DNA of 64,000 bases from Candidatus Pyrohabitans jungbluthii (GTDB lineage: Archaea; Hydrothermarchaeota; Hydrothermarchaeia; Hydrothermarchaeales; BMS3B). The notes under the pieces are model-generated. The model made no database searches. It was not told the DNA's origin and saw only the letters and a list, made by a program, of their open reading frames with translations. Position numbers and translations under genes: made by a program. The DNA is taken from NCBI GenBank assembly GCA_002010065.2, contig MTMD02000002.1, positions 1 through 64,000 of the forward strand. The letters run 5' to 3'. The number at the start of each line of letters is the position of its first letter. The first letter of the stretch is position 1. Shown one piece after another: positions 62,343-64,000 of this stretch.

Positions 62343-63266
62343 CTACCCCTTCCCTCCAAACTCTTTTTTTAGAATAAGCCTGTTTGTCTTGCGGTAAGGC
62401 TCCTTTTTTATTATCCCCTTCTCCTCCAGGTTTCGCACCAGTTTGCTCACCTTCGCCTTGGAAAAGCCGGTCTGCTTGACAATCTCCTCCTGCAGTATTT
62501 CTCCCTTCTCCGCCAGGAGGTCGTATATTTTCTGCTCATCCTCTCTGAGCACTAGCTTGACGATTTTGCTCTGCTCCTCTCCCCGCCTCTTTTTCTGGTA
62601 AGCGAAATATGCATACGTAAGCGCTGCTCCCAAGGCAAGTCCCAAGAACGCCAAGGCATAGGCTGAGCGCTGCTCCTGCCTAACTGTGGTGTACATCACA
62701 AAAATCCTGAAGCTCTCGCGAGGCGAAAGTTCCCACTTCTTCCACATCACTATTATGTGCTCCCCATCGGTGAGAATCTTCTCCGGCGTTGGATAAACCG
62801 CGGCTATCGCCTCGCCGGTGCCCCGCTGCTCCGACACGAGAACGCTGCCCTTAGGGAGCTTGACCATAAAGGTAAAGTTGACCACCCTCACCTCGGGCAC
62901 GTAGCTCATGGTAAGTATGTTATCCCCGCGGTAGCTGGATACCACCTCAGGCAGGGTAAAGACAAATCGCAGCCTCTGGCTTTCGCCCGTCTGGAGCTTC
63001 TTACGCAGGGGCACCACCAGGGTATTGTCTTCAATGAAAACTTCAAGCTCGCCCTCCTCGTCGTACACCTCTACCTGCGAGGGCATCGCAGCAATCGCGT
63101 ACTCCACCGCTGAGATATTGCCCTTTAGATTTACAACGGTGAAGGAGACCTCCTCTACGGCGTTGCCCTGGTAATCAGGCGCAATCGATATGGTGTAGTC
63201 TCTGAAGTGGTACTCTTGAGCGGCAGCTACGGGTATGAGCAGTAGGAAGAGGATTATGAATCTCAT
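62343..63266 (-). CDS. Membrane-anchored winged-helix transcription regulator
   Basis: A 307-residue protein. A signal-anchor (MRFIILFLLLIPVAAA) leads to an outer beta-rich domain of about 190 residues (YHFRDYTISIAPDYQGNAVE), a membrane span near residues 210-228 (ALAFLGLALGAALTYAYFAY) and a cytoplasmic winged helix (EDEQKIYDLLAEKGEILQEE, TGFSKAKVSKLVRNLEEKGI). This design, sensing outside and binding DNA inside, is common in archaea. It is convergent with the secreted DUF5667 gene, ten bases away. Signal and targets are unknown. Confidence 0.82.
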   Translation of the reverse strand: MRFIILFLLLIPVAAAQEYHFRDYTISIAPDYQGNAVEEVSFTVVNLKGNISAVEYAIAAMPSQVEVYDEEGELEVFIEDNTLVVPLRKKLQTGESQRLRFVFTLPEVVSSYRGDNILTMSYVPEVRVVNFTFMVKLPKGSVLVSEQRGTGEAIAAVYPTPEKILTDGEHIIVMWKKWELSPRESFRIFVMYTTVRQEQRSAYALAFLGLALGAALTYAYFAYQKKRRGEEQSKIVKLVLREDEQKIYDLLAEKGEILQEEIVKQTGFSKAKVSKLVRNLEEKGIIKKEPYRKTNRLILKKEFGGKG

Positions 63267-63301
63267 TGACTAAAAATTGATTCGCTGCTCAAATAAAGGT
63301 T

Positions 63302-63322
63302 ACCCGCAACTGTGTTGCGGGT
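63302..63322. promoter_or_regulatory. 9-bp perfect hairpin/palindrome in divergent promoter region
   Basis: ACCCGCAAC (63302-63310) and GTTGCGGGT (63314-63322) are exact reverse complements around TGT. GACGAACTTTG follows. The element lies between the TATA-like sequence of the minus-strand regulator gene and the TATTAAATA box (63342-63350) of the GTPase gene. It could be an operator serving both. Confidence 0.5.
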
Positions 63323-63376
63323 GACGAACTTTGCCAGGGCAGGTATTAAATACAAAGAGAGCGCATACCTTTGGGC

Positions 63377-64000
63377 ATGGAAATTGGTGTTGTGGGCAAG
63401 CCAAACGTGGGCAAGAGCACCTTCTTCAGTGCTGCCACGCTGAGTAAGGCGGAGATAGCTAACTACCCCTTTACCACCGTTGAAGCAAACAAAGCGGTAG
63501 CCTTCGTGCGTGTTCCCGAGCCCGCGGTGGAGCTTGGAGTTACGCCAAACCCGCGCAACTCTCTCACTATGGGAGGCTATCGCTTCGTGCCCGTGGAGAT
63601 GATAGACGTCGCGGGCTTGGTGCCAAAAGCGCACGAAGGCAGAGGCTTGGGAAATAAGTTTCTGGACGACCTGCGCCAGGCGGGGGCGCTCATCCATGTC
63701 GTCGACGCCTGCGGTGCGACGGACGAGGAAGGAAATCCGCTAAAGCCAGGAGAGCACGACCCTCGCAAGGATGTGCGCTTCCTTGAGGAGGAGATTGAGC
63801 TGTGGTTCTTCGGCATATTCCAGCGAAACTGGGAGAAGCTTTCCCGCAGAGTTCAGCTCGCTGGCGAGAGCTTTGAGCACCTCTTCCAGGAGCTCTTCGC
63901 CGGCTTGGGGATACGCGAGGCACATGTGCAGCTTGCGCTCAGAGAGACAGGCTTAGACCCTAAGAAACCGGCACAGTGGAGCCAGGAGGAACTCTTCTCC
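63377..64000 (+). CDS. YchF/OLA1-like GTPase (redox-regulated ATPase), 3' truncated by window
   Basis: 208 residues are visible and the frame is still open at the window end. MEIGVVGKPNVGKSTFFSAA is the G1 loop, FTTVEANKAVAFVR with VEMIDVAGLVPKAHEGRGLG are G2 and G3, and FLDDLRQAGALIHVVDACGA is typical of the YchF branch of OBG-family proteins. The HAD-like NKxE specificity motif and TGS domain would lie beyond the window. Members bind ATP or GTP and associate with ribosomes. A TATA box at 63342-63350 supports a leaderless or short-leader mRNA starting at 63377. Confidence 0.9.
   Translation, partial: MEIGVVGKPNVGKSTFFSAATLSKAEIANYPFTTVEANKAVAFVRVPEPAVELGVTPNPRNSLTMGGYRFVPVEMIDVAGLVPKAHEGRGLGNKFLDDLRQAGALIHVVDACGATDEEGNPLKPGEHDPRKDVRFLEEEIELWFFGIFQRNWEKLSRRVQLAGESFEHLFQELFAGLGIREAHVQLALRETGLDPKKPAQWSQEELFS

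Overview
The window is a stretch of a euryarchaeal chromosome. Archaeal markers are dense: Pelota, RadB, Alba, a Taw2-type wybutosine enzyme, the RNA-ligase-partner PIN protein, DUF131, archaeal SecF/SecD, A-type ATPase subunit I, two geranylgeranyl reductases, a DRG-type GTPase, an EppA-type (class III) pilin-like protein, and TATA boxes about 25 bases upstream of many, often leaderless, starts. It carries tetrahydromethanopterin (H4MPT) and methanofuran biology: beta-RFAP synthase, three methanofuran genes (mfnD, mfnF, mfnE), methenyl-H4MPT cyclohydrolase (mch), and a ferredoxin-like protein resembling the large subunit of the corrinoid iron-sulfur protein. No methyl-coenzyme M reductase gene is present here, so methanogenesis cannot be decided. 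The genus cannot be named from this window; an uncultured lineage with an H4MPT-linked C1 (Wood-Ljungdahl type) pathway fits.

Layout. 0-1.3 kb: end of a HAD hydrolase, a small unknown gene, and a UPF0175/PIN toxin-antitoxin pair with a likely operator. 1.35-5.6 kb: two exported carbohydrate-active proteins, a lipoprotein with glycosidase and beta-helix domains and a DUF2334 deacetylase-like protein. 5.7-9.2 kb: thioredoxin, rRNA/tRNA m5C methyltransferase, and an overlapping run of CYTH phosphatase/cyclase, beta-RFAP synthase and FAH hydrolase. 9.2-9.7 kb: a hairpin-rich leader in front of a SpoVG homologue. 9.7-13.6 kb: an MgtC/DUF4010 membrane protein and, divergently, the mfnD-mfnF-mfnE operon. 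13.6-18.3 kb: Pelota and the grpE-dnaK-dnaJ chaperone operon. 18.4-22.1 kb: ferredoxin, geranylgeranyl reductase, HIT, NIF3 and M24 peptidase in one tight run. 22.1-29.5 kb: MarC, a deoxyhypusine-synthase-like enzyme, an ACT protein, two full aryl-CoA ligases (PaaK) and a decayed third copy, with an AT-rich metal-dependent hydrolase inserted among them. 29.4-34.3 kb: the ferredoxin/CdhE-like protein followed by an AT-rich island of small membrane proteins, four of them paralogues of a family I do not recognise. 34.3-39.6 kb: DinB polymerase, flavin reductase-like protein, DUF362 ferredoxin protein, RadB, a second ferredoxin and a second geranylgeranyl reductase. 39.6-42.5 kb: operon mch, SUMT and a UDP-GlcNAc 2-epimerase with an unusual C-terminal domain. 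42.6-44.1 kb: a DUF4143 ATPase whose promoter is flanked by a perfect inverted repeat. 44.1-52.9 kb: TrmI, SecFD, TrkA/TrkH, RNA-ligase partner, Taw2, Alba with two very small genes, LarE. 52.9-64 kb: DRG GTPase, LysE exporter, MtaA-like methyltransferase, Mrp, HemE, pilin-like protein, CDF transporter, AtpI, Usp, a secreted DUF5667 protein, a membrane-bound HTH regulator and a truncated YchF GTPase.

Functional themes: C1 cofactor synthesis (7.5-8.4, 11.0-13.6 and 41.6-42.5 kb), tetrapyrrole/corrinoid metabolism (SUMT, HemE, MtaA-like), archaeal lipid saturation (two GGR plus ferredoxins), RNA modification, and protein export. The most unusual features are the paralogous membrane-protein island at 30.3-34.3 kb, the decayed paaK copy, the epimerase-RCK_C-like fusion, the inverted repeat around the DUF4143 ATPase promoter, and a hairpin followed by a GACGA motif that recurs at three sites. 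No tRNA, rRNA, CRISPR array, transposase or integrase was seen.
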